A stretch of 41,438 nt of DNA from Weeksellaceae bacterium TAE3-ERU29 (GCA_019218445.1 JAHUUM010000019.1:1-41438), one strand, 5' to 3'. Positions 28,001 through 37,343 are shown, numbered from the stretch's first letter. The notes: a model not told the origin generated them from the letters alone. Program-made: numbers and translations.

Positions 28001-28774
28001 TTATTCGAATTTAAGAGAGAATACTACAGCTCTTGTTTTTAATGAACTCATTGAATTTGCCCAAACACTTGGGGAGTCATCTTTATCAGGAACTAATTCA
28101 TCATTAAGAAAGAAAATACCTTTGATAGAAGGTGTCAATTTAAATCTACGGAAATAAATACTTATTCCTGCCTCAGCTTGCCAGTTAAAATTATTAGCTA
28201 TCATTCTAAAAGTACCCCCGGAGTTGTCCTCTTCAGATTTTTCTTGGCTCTCTATGTTATAAGCATAACCAACACCTGCTTGTATATACGGACGCGTATT
28301 AAACCAACGATCTCCGTGTAATTGAATAAAGATAGGCACATCTACATAAGATGATTTTATTTTTCTTGTAGCATTTGCTTCGTTATCAGAAACTCTTGAA
28401 TCATATTCAAGGTTTTCGAAATGTAAGATTCTTTCGGTTAATTGAATACCCGGCTGTAACCAAACATCAAAATAATCATTAATTCTTAATTTCCCCATTA
28501 ATCCTGCAGTAAAACCTATTCTTGGCTCAGAAGTTACAAGAAACTTTCCTTTTTCATCTATTGCCGGAGCAAATTCTGTATTTCTTTTACCTTCTCCGTA
28601 ATCATATTTAGGTTCTATTTTGAAATTAAATTGATTCAATCCTATGAAATATCCCCACGAAAGTCTTTTTTCGTCTTCTTGTATAAAGAGATCTTCTTTA
28701 TCGTAGTTTACTTTCCACTGAGCGTTTACAGAAAGTAATGTGAATAATGATAAAATGCTTAATAATCTTTTCAT
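28001..28774 (-). CDS. porT: PorT/SprT-like outer-membrane protein (type IX secretion)
   Basis: The 257-residue product has a signal peptide (MKRLLSILSLFTLLSVNAQ) and alternating beta-strand segments of an outer-membrane barrel (YFIGLNQFNFKIE, RIGFTAGLMGKLRI, YFDVWLQPGIQLTERIL, YVDVPIFIQLHGDRWFNTRPYIQAGVGYAYN). The last residues VVFSLKFE form a terminal strand. In Flavobacteriia the gene next to ubiE/menG is porT/sprT, required for type IX protein secretion and gliding. The position 26 bases behind menG and the barrel pattern make that the best call; a generic beta-barrel protein is the alternative. Confidence 0.8.
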   Translation of the reverse strand: MKRLLSILSLFTLLSVNAQWKVNYDKEDLFIQEDEKRLSWGYFIGLNQFNFKIEPKYDYGEGKRNTEFAPAIDEKGKFLVTSEPRIGFTAGLMGKLRINDYFDVWLQPGIQLTERILHFENLEYDSRVSDNEANATRKIKSSYVDVPIFIQLHGDRWFNTRPYIQAGVGYAYNIESQEKSEEDNSGGTFRMIANNFNWQAEAGISIYFRRFKLTPSIKGIFFLNDELVPDKDDSPSVWANSMSSLKTRAVVFSLKFE

Positions 28775-28800
28775 AGTTAATCAACGAATTAAAGTATAAT

Positions 28801-29529
28801 TTATTTTACACATTCGTAAATACTTGCAATACCAAAAGTAAGTTTTTGATATTTGGCTTGTTTAAAATCGAGTTTATTTAAAATAGAAACCATATCTTCT
28901 CCGTAAGGAAAAGCCTTTATAGATTCCGGCAGATAGGTATAAGCGCGTGCATCTTTAGAAAATAATTTACCCACAAAAGGTAAAATTTTAAATGAATAAA
29001 AATGATAAAGTTGCTTCATTGGGAAACCTTGAGGCTGAGAAAACTCTAAAATAACCACTTTACCACCTGGTTTTAAAACACGTTGAAATTCTAGTAACCC
29101 TTTTTCTAAATTTTCGAAATTACGAACACCAAATCCCGCAGTTACAATATCAAAAGTATTATCATCAAAAGGCATGTTTTCTGCATCGCCTTGAATCATT
29201 TCAATTCTATTGTCTAACTGATTCTTTTTTACTTTTATTTTCCCATGTTCTAACATCCCGGCAGATAAATCAAATCCCGTAATTTGTGTATTCGGTATTT
29301 TCTTGGCTAAAGCAATTGCTAAATCTCCTGTTCCGGTAGCAACATCTAAAATTTTAGTAGGATTTTCCGCTGAAATTATTTTCACTACTTTGTTTCGCCA
29401 AAGAACATCTATTCTTGCAGAAAGTAATCGATTTAGGAAATCGTACTTGGGAGAAACATTATCGAACATTTCTTTTACCTCTTCTTTTTTACCTTTATTG
29501 GAATTATAAGGTTTTATTTCTTTACTCAT
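28801..29529 (-). CDS. menG: demethylmenaquinone methyltransferase
   Basis: This 242-residue AdoMet-dependent enzyme adds the last methyl group to menaquinone, the usual respiratory quinone of Bacteroidota (homologue of UbiE). It shows the family opening [28 protein letters not shown], the AdoMet loop [18 protein letters not shown], and [43 protein letters not shown]. The C-terminal [18 protein letters not shown] is also characteristic. It is preceded by a hypothetical gene (14-base gap) and followed by porT. Confidence 0.96.
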   Translation of the reverse strand: MSKEIKPYNSNKGKKEEVKEMFDNVSPKYDFLNRLLSARIDVLWRNKVVKIISAENPTKILDVATGTGDLAIALAKKIPNTQITGFDLSAGMLEHGKIKVKKNQLDNRIEMIQGDAENMPFDDNTFDIVTAGFGVRNFENLEKGLLEFQRVLKPGGKVVILEFSQPQGFPMKQLYHFYSFKILPFVGKLFSKDARAYTYLPESIKAFPYGEDMVSILNKLDFKQAKYQKLTFGIASIYECVK

Positions 29530-29543
29530 AAATTAAATTTGAT

Positions 29544-30119
29544 TTATTCGAATTTCTCGAAATAATATTGTTTAAAATCGTCTTCTCTAAAAACTTTTTT
29601 TCTTAACGTATGGTTTTCAGATTTTTTAGTGACTTTAGGGAAATCTTCGTTTAGATTATAATAAAAATCTTCCACATAAAAAGAACTATCTACTTTTATA
29701 TTTCCGTGATATTCTTTGCCTTTGTATTTAAGAATATTTCCTTCAAAAATAGAGTCTACATTTACTTTAGGACCATAAGGCAACCCAAAAATAAAATATT
29801 TTTCTTTATTAGGATTTATAATTCCTCGCACTTTATTCACTGTAAAAACTTGATGATCTATCAAAACACTATCTTTATCAGTAGAAGCAGACAATGTGTG
29901 ATTCCCCGGTTTTAAATGTATAATTACTTGTTGATTAGGGGCTATTACATAGTTTTGATTATCTATTACTACATTTAACGTATTATTAGAAGGGTTATCT
30001 ATAATATGATCACTCTTTTTTTGAATAAATGCGAAATAAATCCACATAGAAATAATCCCAATACCTAAAGCAATTAGAAATCCTATAATATTCGGGCTTA
30101 AAATATTTTTCTTTTCCAT
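29544..30119 (-). CDS. single-pass membrane protein of unknown function
   Basis: The 191-residue protein has one membrane helix near the N-terminus (IIGFLIALGIGIISMWIYFAF) and an extracytoplasmic domain that appears beta-rich (NTLNVVIDNQNYVIAPNQQVIIHLKPGNHTLSAS). I use the ATG at 30119 (MEKKNILSPN). A TTG 15 bases upstream is possible but unnecessary. It heads the three-gene unit with menG and porT, 14 bases before menG. A role in envelope assembly or secretion would be inference from position only. Confidence 0.72.
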   Translation of the reverse strand: MEKKNILSPNIIGFLIALGIGIISMWIYFAFIQKKSDHIIDNPSNNTLNVVIDNQNYVIAPNQQVIIHLKPGNHTLSASTDKDSVLIDHQVFTVNKVRGIINPNKEKYFIFGLPYGPKVNVDSIFEGNILKYKGKEYHGNIKVDSSFYVEDFYYNLNEDFPKVTKKSENHTLRKKVFREDDFKQYYFEKFE

Positions 30120-30239
30120 AGTTAATTCATACAAAAGTATAACTTTAAATCCAAAATCAGAAATAAACGAAATTTTTTAAATTTAATCAGTAGAATGGAT
30201 TAAAATTTATATTTTAGCTAAGTTAAAGCTACATTCTAA

Positions 30240-30899
30240 ATGAGTAAGTTAGATAATTTTGAAATAGAAGATATAGAAGACTGTTTAAATGAATTTGAAA
30301 AGTCGTTTAATATTACATTAACAAGTTGTGAATTGAATAAATTGCAGACTTTCGATGAGTTTTGTGATTTAGCTATTTCAAAAATTAATTTAGAAAATGT
30401 AGAATCTTGCACTACGCAACAAGCATTTTATAAGTTGAGAAAAGTAATGATTGAAGAGGTGATTGCCAGTAAAGAGGGTTTATTTCCGAATGCCCAATTA
30501 AAAGATTTATTTCCTCGAGAAAACAGACATGAAAATATAAGAAAGATTGAGAATAAATTAAATATAAAAATAGATATATTATCTGCTCCTCAATGGGTTG
30601 TAAATACACTAACCTATCTTCTCTTATTTTCATTTCTTTTATTAATAATAAGTTTCAAAATAGGTACTTTGGGACTTTCTTTTTCGTTTTTAGGACTGTA
30701 TTTATGTAAGTATAGTAAGGAATTACAAGTGAAAACACTAAGAGATCTAATAGAGAAAATTACAACAGATAATTATTTGAAATTAAGAACACAAGCAAAT
30801 ACCATTAATAAATCTGAATTGAAAAATATAATGATTAATTGGTTTTCTGAAAATACCATGATTAAAAAAGAAAGATTGAAAACTGGAAGTTTTGTTTAA
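30240..30899 (+). CDS. membrane protein with acyl-carrier-like N-terminal region
   Basis: The 219-residue protein has an acidic, helical N-terminal region (about 1-80). Its IEDCLNEFEKSFNITLTSCELNKLQTFDEFCDLAISKI resembles helices I-III of an acyl carrier protein, though the Asp-Ser-Leu attachment site is not evident. Two adjacent membrane helices follow (about residues 122-155, NTLTYLLLFSFLLLIISF and LGLSFSFLGLYL), then a basic cytoplasmic tail. I do not recognise a named family. It stands alone on the plus strand, 57 bases after the divergent unit and ahead of the fucosidase. Function unknown. Confidence 0.7.
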   Translation: MSKLDNFEIEDIEDCLNEFEKSFNITLTSCELNKLQTFDEFCDLAISKINLENVESCTTQQAFYKLRKVMIEEVIASKEGLFPNAQLKDLFPRENRHENIRKIENKLNIKIDILSAPQWVVNTLTYLLLFSFLLLIISFKIGTLGLSFSFLGLYLCKYSKELQVKTLRDLIEKITTDNYLKLRTQANTINKSELKNIMINWFSENTMIKKERLKTGSFV

Positions 30900-30968
30900 T
30901 AAAACTTTGATATTATTAATAATAGCTTTGCTTTTACAAACTTATGAAAAAATTAACGCTCTAAACCT

Positions 30969-30992
30969 AATCTATTTCATTATAAATAGATT
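30969..30992. promoter_or_regulatory. perfect hairpin/operator ahead of the fucosidase
   Basis: AATCTATTT (30969-30977) and AAATAGATT (30984-30992) form a perfect 9-bp inverted repeat around a 6-base centre. No T run follows, so a terminator is less likely than a DNA operator. It lies about 57 bases before the likely fucosidase start. Confidence 0.35.
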
Positions 30993-31048
30993 GTAAGTCG
31001 TTCAATAATTTAATATCTTGCAAAGTGAAAATTGGAAAATATATTCTT

Positions 31049-32935
31049 ATGATAAACGAAATTAAAAATTGTATCTCGCCTAAGCTTTTAGCTTTGGCTA
31101 CTTGTGTATGTATAGGGCATACAGGTATGGTAAACGCTCAAGAAATGGGAAGTGTCTCAAATGATTCTTTATCTAATGTCGGGGCTTATTTACACGGCAA
31201 TCAACCGTCTAAAATACAACTTCCTACTGAAACTCTTAATGAGTATAACGATAGAATGCAATGGTGGAAAGATGATAAATACGGAATGTTTATCCACTTT
31301 GGACTGTATTCTTTATTGGGAGGAGAATATAAAGGAGAAGTAACGCCTAAAATTGCAGAATGGATTCAAAATACACTGAGAATTCCATTAAAGGACTACC
31401 AAAAATTAATGCAAGATTTTAACCCTAAAAATTTTGATGCCAAAGCGATTGTTAAGCTGGCTAAAGATGCGGGTATGAAATATTTGGTAATTACTTCTAA
31501 ACACCACGACGGTTTTGCATTGTTTGATTCTAAGGTATCGGATTATAATATAATGAATACGCCTTATAATAAAGATATTATTCGTGAGTTAAATGATGAG
31601 TGTAAAAAACAAGGGATAAAATTCGGGTTGTATTATTCTCATATGATTGATTGGGAAAACCCGTATAATTATATTGGAGATTCCGACAGATTACGTGATC
31701 GTATGAACTTGGTAGATTTCAATCCTAAAAAAGAGGATAGAAAAAAATATCTCGAAGAAAAAGCATTCCCTCAATTAAGAGAAATCTTGACCAATTATGG
31801 GAAAATCGACCTTATTTGGTATGATATGGGAGAAGGTCTTACTAATGATGAAGTGCGTGAATTTGTAAAAATCACTCGTGAATTACAACCGGATATTATT
31901 ATAAGTTCACGTATTGGAGATTTCCCTGAAGAAGAAGATTTACACCGAGATATGTTGTTTGATTATTACACTCCTTCCGATAACTATTACACCGGAAAAT
32001 CTTTGAGAATGCCTTGGGAAATGGCAGGTACGCTCAATGGTTCTTGGGGATACAGAAAAGATGATCACGAATGGAGAAGTGCAGATTTTATTATTCAATC
32101 TTTAATTGCATCCATCAGTCGTGATGGTAATTATCTTTTAAATATTGGTCCTGACGGGACAGGTAAAGTTCCTGAAGAATCAGCTAAACAATTAGAAATT
32201 GCAGGAAAATGGATTAAAAAGAATGCGGAAGCTATTTATGGTACTCACAGTTCTCCGTTCCCTTGGAATTACGATTGGGGATATGTAACGCAAAAACCAA
32301 ATAAAATATTCTTGCACGTAGTAACTGATGTGAAAACAGATAAAATTTATTTACCGGGATTACTTAGTAAAGTAACGTCTGCTAAAGTGGTGGAAAACAA
32401 ACAATCTGTAAAATTCTCACAAAAAGACGGTTTAGTTACCATAAATTTACCGACTAAAAAAATTGATGATTTAGGTTACGTAATTGAGGTAGATTTAAAC
32501 GATAAAACTCCAAATATTGATAAAACTATCACTCAAGGTCAAAACGGAGTTATTCGTTTAGATAGAATTGCCAGTGATTATAATATGAACAGAAAAATGA
32601 CTTCTTGGGATTTTGAAGTAAAAAAACCGGGAACTTATAAAATAGAACTTATCAGTAACGAAAAAGGAAATCACCACAAACCTGAATGGGTTGGTTCTGA
32701 CCAAGAAGGAAGTATCCAAATTGGTGGAAAAATAATTCCTGTAAAACTGACAAGAGATAAGGAGAAAATAAATCCTACTCTATTCTTTTATAAAGAAATT
32801 ACAAGTAATATCGGAACTTTCACATTTGATAAACCGGGAATTTATACTTTACATTTAAAAGGCTTTGATATTGCAGCCGGAAAATGGAAAAAAGGTTTAG
32901 GTTTAGATAGAATTGAACTTTTACCTGTTAAATAA
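31049..32935 (+). CDS. secreted alpha-L-fucosidase, GH29
   Basis: This enzyme removes L-fucose from glycans, probably host mucins or glycoproteins, with retention of configuration. The 628-residue protein has an N-terminal signal (ISPKLLALATCVCIGHTGMVNAQ). The barrel holds WWKDDKYGMFIHFGLYSLLGGEY, YLVITSKHHDGFALFDS (conserved His pair) and IDLIWYDMGEG, with nucleophile Asp about residue 259. YLLNIGPDGTGKVPEESAKQLE is the family's late motif. The C-terminal part (about 415-628) looks beta-rich. I start at the ATG at 31049; a GTG 24 bases upstream falls where transcription should begin. No type IX sorting domain is evident. A good terminator follows. Confidence 0.93.
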   Translation: MINEIKNCISPKLLALATCVCIGHTGMVNAQEMGSVSNDSLSNVGAYLHGNQPSKIQLPTETLNEYNDRMQWWKDDKYGMFIHFGLYSLLGGEYKGEVTPKIAEWIQNTLRIPLKDYQKLMQDFNPKNFDAKAIVKLAKDAGMKYLVITSKHHDGFALFDSKVSDYNIMNTPYNKDIIRELNDECKKQGIKFGLYYSHMIDWENPYNYIGDSDRLRDRMNLVDFNPKKEDRKKYLEEKAFPQLREILTNYGKIDLIWYDMGEGLTNDEVREFVKITRELQPDIIISSRIGDFPEEEDLHRDMLFDYYTPSDNYYTGKSLRMPWEMAGTLNGSWGYRKDDHEWRSADFIIQSLIASISRDGNYLLNIGPDGTGKVPEESAKQLEIAGKWIKKNAEAIYGTHSSPFPWNYDWGYVTQKPNKIFLHVVTDVKTDKIYLPGLLSKVTSAKVVENKQSVKFSQKDGLVTINLPTKKIDDLGYVIEVDLNDKTPNIDKTITQGQNGVIRLDRIASDYNMNRKMTSWDFEVKKPGTYKIELISNEKGNHHKPEWVGSDQEGSIQIGGKIIPVKLTRDKEKINPTLFFYKEITSNIGTFTFDKPGIYTLHLKGFDIAAGKWKKGLGLDRIELLPVK

Positions 32936-32960
32936 GGAAAAGTTTAGTTTATAAATGATA

Positions 32961-32990
32961 AAAGCGGAGTTTTTAGACTCCGCTTTTTTT
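32961..32990 (+). terminator. terminator of the fucosidase gene
   Basis: AAAGCGGAGT (32961-32970) pairs perfectly with ACTCCGCTTT (32977-32986) over 10 bp and is followed by T residues. The sense-strand A run could also help the opposing gene at 33007. Confidence 0.92.
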
Positions 32991-33006
32991 ATTAAATACA
33001 AAAAAC

Positions 33007-33585
33007 TTATTTAACTATTACTTTCAATAAACAATATGTTAGGTATGTTAATCCTGTGCCAAATATCAATCCCATGACTACAGGTAGGAAAATCTCATTT
33101 TGTATTCTATTTTCCAAACAAGCTATTTGGGGATTTTTAGGATTATAATAAACGGTAACAGGTCTTCCGATTAAATGCTTTATTTCGTTCTCTTTTTTCA
33201 AGAATTCAGAGTTATTTGCGTAATCTTTATATTTTTTTGGAAAATCAACCAAAGACCTATATTCATTTTGAAACAATGAATCTGAGGCAAAAGTCTGATT
33301 GGATTTATATCCCTTTCCGGCAACTGAATATGAGTAAGTTTTTATTAGAACAAATTCGAAGGTGTAAGAGTCTTTTACTCCTCCTTTAAACATCTTAAAT
33401 TTTATTTCCGAATCAATGATTTTACCTTGTACGGATTTCCAATTTTTACTTTGAATCATTCTGATTGCCCCGATAATTCCCGTGATAAATAACCAATAGC
33501 TAAAATATAATAGCATTGGTAAAATTATACAAATAATGATTGTAGGAATCAAGCCTAAATCCCAATTTTCAAAGTTTATTTTCAT
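33007..33585 (-). CDS. DUF3592-like membrane protein
   Basis: The 192-residue protein has a membrane helix at each end (about 15-40 and 168-190). Between them is a domain with NWKSVQGKIIDSEIK, TYSYSVAGKGYKS and GRPVTVYYNPKNPQIACLE, the W-x2-V-x-G and VYYNPxxP pattern of DUF3592. No biochemical role is known to me. It follows the 235-residue hypothetical gene by 15 bases on the same strand, so the two are likely an operon. Confidence 0.75.
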   Translation of the reverse strand: MKINFENWDLGLIPTIIICIILPMLLYFSYWLFITGIIGAIRMIQSKNWKSVQGKIIDSEIKFKMFKGGVKDSYTFEFVLIKTYSYSVAGKGYKSNQTFASDSLFQNEYRSLVDFPKKYKDYANNSEFLKKENEIKHLIGRPVTVYYNPKNPQIACLENRIQNEIFLPVVMGLIFGTGLTYLTYCLLKVIVK

Positions 33586-33600
33586 ATTAGTTATTAACTC

Positions 33601-34308
33601 TTACTTCCAAAACTGCCACCATTTTTTATTAGGTGATTTTATTGATTGCCCTCTTTTGGTTGGTAGCTCTATATCCCTGTTTTTATATTCTTCTAATATT
33701 CTTCTTAAAACGACTTGCATCATTTGATTTGTTTTTATATCAGATATTGAGATTAACTCATAAAAAATTCGATCTAATTCTGATAATGTATAATTTTTAA
33801 ACGGTCTATCTGGATTAAATTCTTCTTTTACAAAAACATATTGTACCGCCTTTTCATCAAGTTCAATATCCCAAAAACTTTTCCCAATTACTTTTCCAAT
33901 TTGATTCCAAATGATTTCAGAAACATCTTCAGATTCGTCTTCAACCTCAAGCTTTTCTCCCTCGTCTTCCATTCTTTCGCCATCTACCTCCATTATTGTC
34001 CTCTTTTCAATTCCTTTCTCACAATAATTCAGATTAAAAGCCATTGATGTTTCAGAAAGAGCAAATGTCAAAGTATTATCATTCTTTAAAGGATAAGACT
34101 CTGTACACATATCCATATCAATAAACATTAAAGTCCCTTTTTCGGTAAAATAGACATTACAAACTCCTTCTTCCGTCCAGTTAGATGAAGCCGTTTCAAA
34201 ATCTATTTCAGATTCTTTTCTGAGTTTCCAGCCTAACTCCTCTTGAAGTTGGTCAAAGTCTTTTTCATAGTTCTTATTTATTGCTAACCCTGAAATATTA
34301 AATCCCAT
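33601..34308 (-). CDS. hypothetical protein with acidic middle segment
   Basis: This 235-residue soluble protein has no signal peptide. A first domain (about 1-105, MGFNISGLAINKNYEKDFDQL...) contains CNVYFTEKGTLMFIDMDM. A highly acidic linker (GERMEDEGEKLEVEDESEDVSE) follows, then a helical C-terminal part ending KKWWQFWK. I recognise no family. The ending WWQFWK is often seen at the ends of bacterial hypothetical proteins and gives no function. It is co-directional with the DUF3592-like gene. Confidence 0.7.
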   Translation of the reverse strand: MGFNISGLAINKNYEKDFDQLQEELGWKLRKESEIDFETASSNWTEEGVCNVYFTEKGTLMFIDMDMCTESYPLKNDNTLTFALSETSMAFNLNYCEKGIEKRTIMEVDGERMEDEGEKLEVEDESEDVSEIIWNQIGKVIGKSFWDIELDEKAVQYVFVKEEFNPDRPFKNYTLSELDRIFYELISISDIKTNQMMQVVLRRILEEYKNRDIELPTKRGQSIKSPNKKWWQFWK

Positions 34309-34367
34309 AATTTTTATTTTAAAATAATTTTAAGGACTGAATATACAAATATTTAATTAAATATTAA

Positions 34368-34979
34368 TTATTTAACTTTCAATAAAAGAGCTGAATCACC
34401 TTCTAAAAAGCCTTCTAAAACATCACCTGAAACTACTTTACCAACTCCCGACGGTGTTCCCGTGAAAATAATATCTCCTTTCTCAAGTGTGAAATAGTTT
34501 GATGCTTCGGCTATTATTTCATCTATTTTCCAAATCATACTTTTAGTTGAGTCTTTTTGTACAATTTCATCATTCTTTTTCAGCTCAAAAGATAAATCTT
34601 GAAGATTTTTAAAGTTTTCTTTCGGATAGAATTTTCCTACAATTGCTGAATTATCAAAGGATTTACCTCGTTCCCAAGGTAAACCTTTAGACTTTAAATC
34701 AAATTGTAAATCTCTTGCAGTAAAATCAATTCCCAAACCTATTTCATCATAATATTCATGAGCAGATTCTTTATTGATACATTTTCCTTCTTTACTTATT
34801 TTTACTAAAACCTCAACTTCATAATGTAAATTTTCAGTAAAATCAGGAATATGGAAATCTTGCTCAGGTTTATGCCATGCTGTTTCAGGTTTCATAAAAA
34901 TCACTATTGAGTCAGGCTGAACTCCGTCAAACTCCTTAATATGCTTTTGGTAGTTTTTTCCTATACAAATAAATTTCAT
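34368..34979 (-). CDS. fumarylacetoacetate hydrolase family protein
   Basis: The 203-residue enzyme matches the small FAH-family members (YcgM/FAHD1 type) that cleave acylpyruvates or decarboxylate oxaloacetate with Mg. It shows KFICIGKNYQKHIKEF at the start, LHYEVEVLVKISKEG with metal-binding acidic residues, GIGIDF-like GLGIDFTARDLQ, RGKSFDNSAIVG and LEKGDIIFTGTPSGVG. The substrate cannot be told from sequence. It follows the aldehyde dehydrogenase by 23 bases, so both may act on one carbon compound. Confidence 0.9.
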   Translation of the reverse strand: MKFICIGKNYQKHIKEFDGVQPDSIVIFMKPETAWHKPEQDFHIPDFTENLHYEVEVLVKISKEGKCINKESAHEYYDEIGLGIDFTARDLQFDLKSKGLPWERGKSFDNSAIVGKFYPKENFKNLQDLSFELKKNDEIVQKDSTKSMIWKIDEIIAEASNYFTLEKGDIIFTGTPSGVGKVVSGDVLEGFLEGDSALLLKVK

Positions 34980-35002
34980 TTTTTCTATTTTTTATTATTA
35001 AA

Positions 35003-36352
35003 CTAAGCAATATAAACCGTTTTCTTATTCACAAAAGCCTTGATTCCGTTTTCGGAAAGTTCTCGCCCGTAACCCGAAATACCTGTTCCGCCAAACGGCA
35101 AGCGCGGATCGCTTTTTACCAATTCATTTACGAAAACCGCTCCGTCTTTTATATTTTCAATGAAATATTCCATTCTGTTTTTGTCTTTCGTGAAAATACT
35201 TGCCCCCAAACCAAATTCAGATTTATTGATGAAATCCAAAGCCTCTTCGTCTGTTTTAAAGGTAACACAAGCCAATAAAGGTCCGAATGTTTCCTCTTTG
35301 AAAACACTCATTTCTGTAGTTACATTGGTCAAAATAGTCGGTTCAAAATAAGCATTTTCCCGCTTTCCGCCGATTAACAAAGTTGCTCCTTGGTCTAACG
35401 ATTTTTGCATTTGTTTTTCCAAATCTTTGGCTAAATCCACCCGAGCCAAAGTCCCGATAAAGATTTCTTTATCCATAGGATTTCCCGATTTTAGTTTTTC
35501 AACTTTTTGTTTTAGCAATTCCAAAAATTGCTTGGAAATATTCTCGTGGACTAATAATCTTTTACCTGCAATACAACTCTGTCCCGTATTTTGAAACCTT
35601 GCCGAAATAACAGTTTCAGCCGTTTTTTTCAAATCACAATCCTCAAAAACTGCCAACGCATTTGAGCCTCCCAATTCCAACAAACTCGGTTTTATTTCTT
35701 CTCCTGCAATTTTGGCAACGGACGCTCCCGCCGGTTTACTTCCCGTTAAACTCACACCTTTTACAATCGGGTTTCGGATAATATCTTCGATTTTATCGTG
35801 TTTTATAGGTAGGTTGATAAAGCAATTTTTGGGTAATCCCGCTAAGTCAAAAGCCTTTTCAATATTTTTTGCCGATTCCATTACATTACCCGCGTGTTTT
35901 AAAATTACGGTATTTCCTGCTAAAAGCGTTGGCACGGCAAATCGGATTACTTGCCAAAACGGATAATTCCAAGGCATTACGCCCAAAATAACACCCAAAG
36001 GGTCGTATCTCACATACGATTTTTGAGCGTCGGTTTCGATGATTTTTGATTGTAATTGACTTTCGGCATTTTCAGCATAATATCGGCATACCCAAGCACA
36101 TTTCTGAATTTCTGCAATGGATTGTGAAATCGGTTTTCCCATTTCCAAAGTCATTACTTTTCCCCATTCTTCGGCGTGATTTTCCAAAATGTCCGATAAT
36201 TTGGAAAAGATTTTTGTTCTGTCTTTGATATTTATTTTTCGCCAAGAATAAAAGGCTTTATCAGCTAATTTTAATTTTTCCTGAATTTGCTCGGAATTGA
36301 ATTCTTTGGTTTCAAAAACGATTTCTTGTGTATAAGGGTTTGTGGATTTCAT
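35003..36352 (-). CDS. aldehyde dehydrogenase, succinate-semialdehyde type
   Basis: The 449-residue NAD(P)-dependent enzyme oxidises an aldehyde to the acid. Catalytic Cys is C260 in NTGQSCIAGKR, and the general base lies in PSLLELGGSNALAVFEDCD. Cofactor and barrel motifs include PLGVILGVMPWNYPFWQVIR and GVSLTGSKPAGASVAKIAG. EETFGPLLACVTF and FGGTGISGYGREL close the domain. The motif set fits the succinate-semialdehyde branch, but substrate is inferred. Codon use looks less AT-rich than neighbours, with more CGN and CCG codons, and resembles the his operon. It starts the two-gene unit with the FAH-family gene. Confidence 0.9.
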   Translation of the reverse strand: MKSTNPYTQEIVFETKEFNSEQIQEKLKLADKAFYSWRKINIKDRTKIFSKLSDILENHAEEWGKVMTLEMGKPISQSIAEIQKCAWVCRYYAENAESQLQSKIIETDAQKSYVRYDPLGVILGVMPWNYPFWQVIRFAVPTLLAGNTVILKHAGNVMESAKNIEKAFDLAGLPKNCFINLPIKHDKIEDIIRNPIVKGVSLTGSKPAGASVAKIAGEEIKPSLLELGGSNALAVFEDCDLKKTAETVISARFQNTGQSCIAGKRLLVHENISKQFLELLKQKVEKLKSGNPMDKEIFIGTLARVDLAKDLEKQMQKSLDQGATLLIGGKRENAYFEPTILTNVTTEMSVFKEETFGPLLACVTFKTDEEALDFINKSEFGLGASIFTKDKNRMEYFIENIKDGAVFVNELVKSDPRLPFGGTGISGYGRELSENGIKAFVNKKTVYIA

Positions 36353-36503
36353 TTTTTGTAATTTTTTAATAGGGAAAGATTATGTAAGTGTATTGATGTA
36401 AAATTACAAAACTGCAACAAAAAAACAAGGCTTTACTATAAAAAAATACTAACTTCATTTAAACCCTTTTCCCGAATTTTATATGACGTGTTGTCTGCTG
36501 TTT

Positions 36504-37247
36504 TTATTTAATCATTGTAGATAAAGTTCCAAAGAAATTACTGAAATTATGAGAGAGAATAGCTAATAAGATACTTTTACTCTTAATAGTAACCCATCCC
36601 CAAACATATCCTGCAAATCCTGTTTGTATAAAATAAACTGCACTGAAATTAATATTATTGTCCTTTCCTATAGTTAAGGCATGCATAAATCCAAAAAGTA
36701 TAGAAGTAATTAAAATACTCGGATTACCTAAATAAGATACTTTTTCTTTTAAAGAGGTAGCCAATAGTCCAAGTAAAACTCCTCGAAACATTATTTCTTC
36801 GTCAAGTCCTGGAAGAGAAATCTGAAAAGCTAAAGTTTCTAAATCATATTTAGAATTTCCCAATATAAACCACACTATTGTTGATAATAAAATAATTAAG
36901 ATAGCCACAATAAGAGCTGGTTTGAAACCTCTCTTATTTTGTTTAAGTGTGAAAAAGTCATTTTCCGTAAAATAATTCTTAAAGAGAAAGTAAGCAAAAA
37001 ATCCACATACTAAGCCAAGAATTTTTCCGTCCCAATTCCAACTACTTTTTATAAAATCAAAAATAGGATTTGTTTGTGGAAGAATAAGAAAAATCTGATA
37101 AGCAATGTAACACAGAGAGAAAATAAGCAACCTTTTGTAATTGATATTGCTTTTTACTTTCAAAAATAAGATGGTAAAAGGAATTAGTATTAGTAAATGT
37201 AATAGTGATTCCAATAAAGTTTTTATCATAATATTATACTTTTTCAT
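36504..37247 (-). CDS. CPBP family membrane protease homologue
   Basis: This multi-helix membrane protein (about seven helices) carries the CPBP (Abi/CAAX-protease-like) signature: LDEEIMFRGVLLGLL (paired Glu and Arg), LFGFMHALTIG (His) and LSHNFSNFFG (His and Asn). Relatives process prenylated or other membrane substrates, and some protect against bacteriocins; the target here is unknown. The start is uncertain. I use the ATG at 37247 (MKKYNIMIK), giving 247 residues, since the preceding 14 residues are not family-like; the next Met is 6 residues later and a start at 37289 is also open. Confidence 0.8.
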   Translation of the reverse strand: MKKYNIMIKTLLESLLHLLILIPFTILFLKVKSNINYKRLLIFSLCYIAYQIFLILPQTNPIFDFIKSSWNWDGKILGLVCGFFAYFLFKNYFTENDFFTLKQNKRGFKPALIVAILIILLSTIVWFILGNSKYDLETLAFQISLPGLDEEIMFRGVLLGLLATSLKEKVSYLGNPSILITSILFGFMHALTIGKDNNINFSAVYFIQTGFAGYVWGWVTIKSKSILLAILSHNFSNFFGTLSTMIK

Positions 37248-37343
37248 CAGTGTTGCAGACAACGCACAAATGTATGCAATCACCCCCAAATCTAAACAAA
37301 ATCATAAAAAATTTAAAGAGCATAAAGCCGATTATTTCAATAT

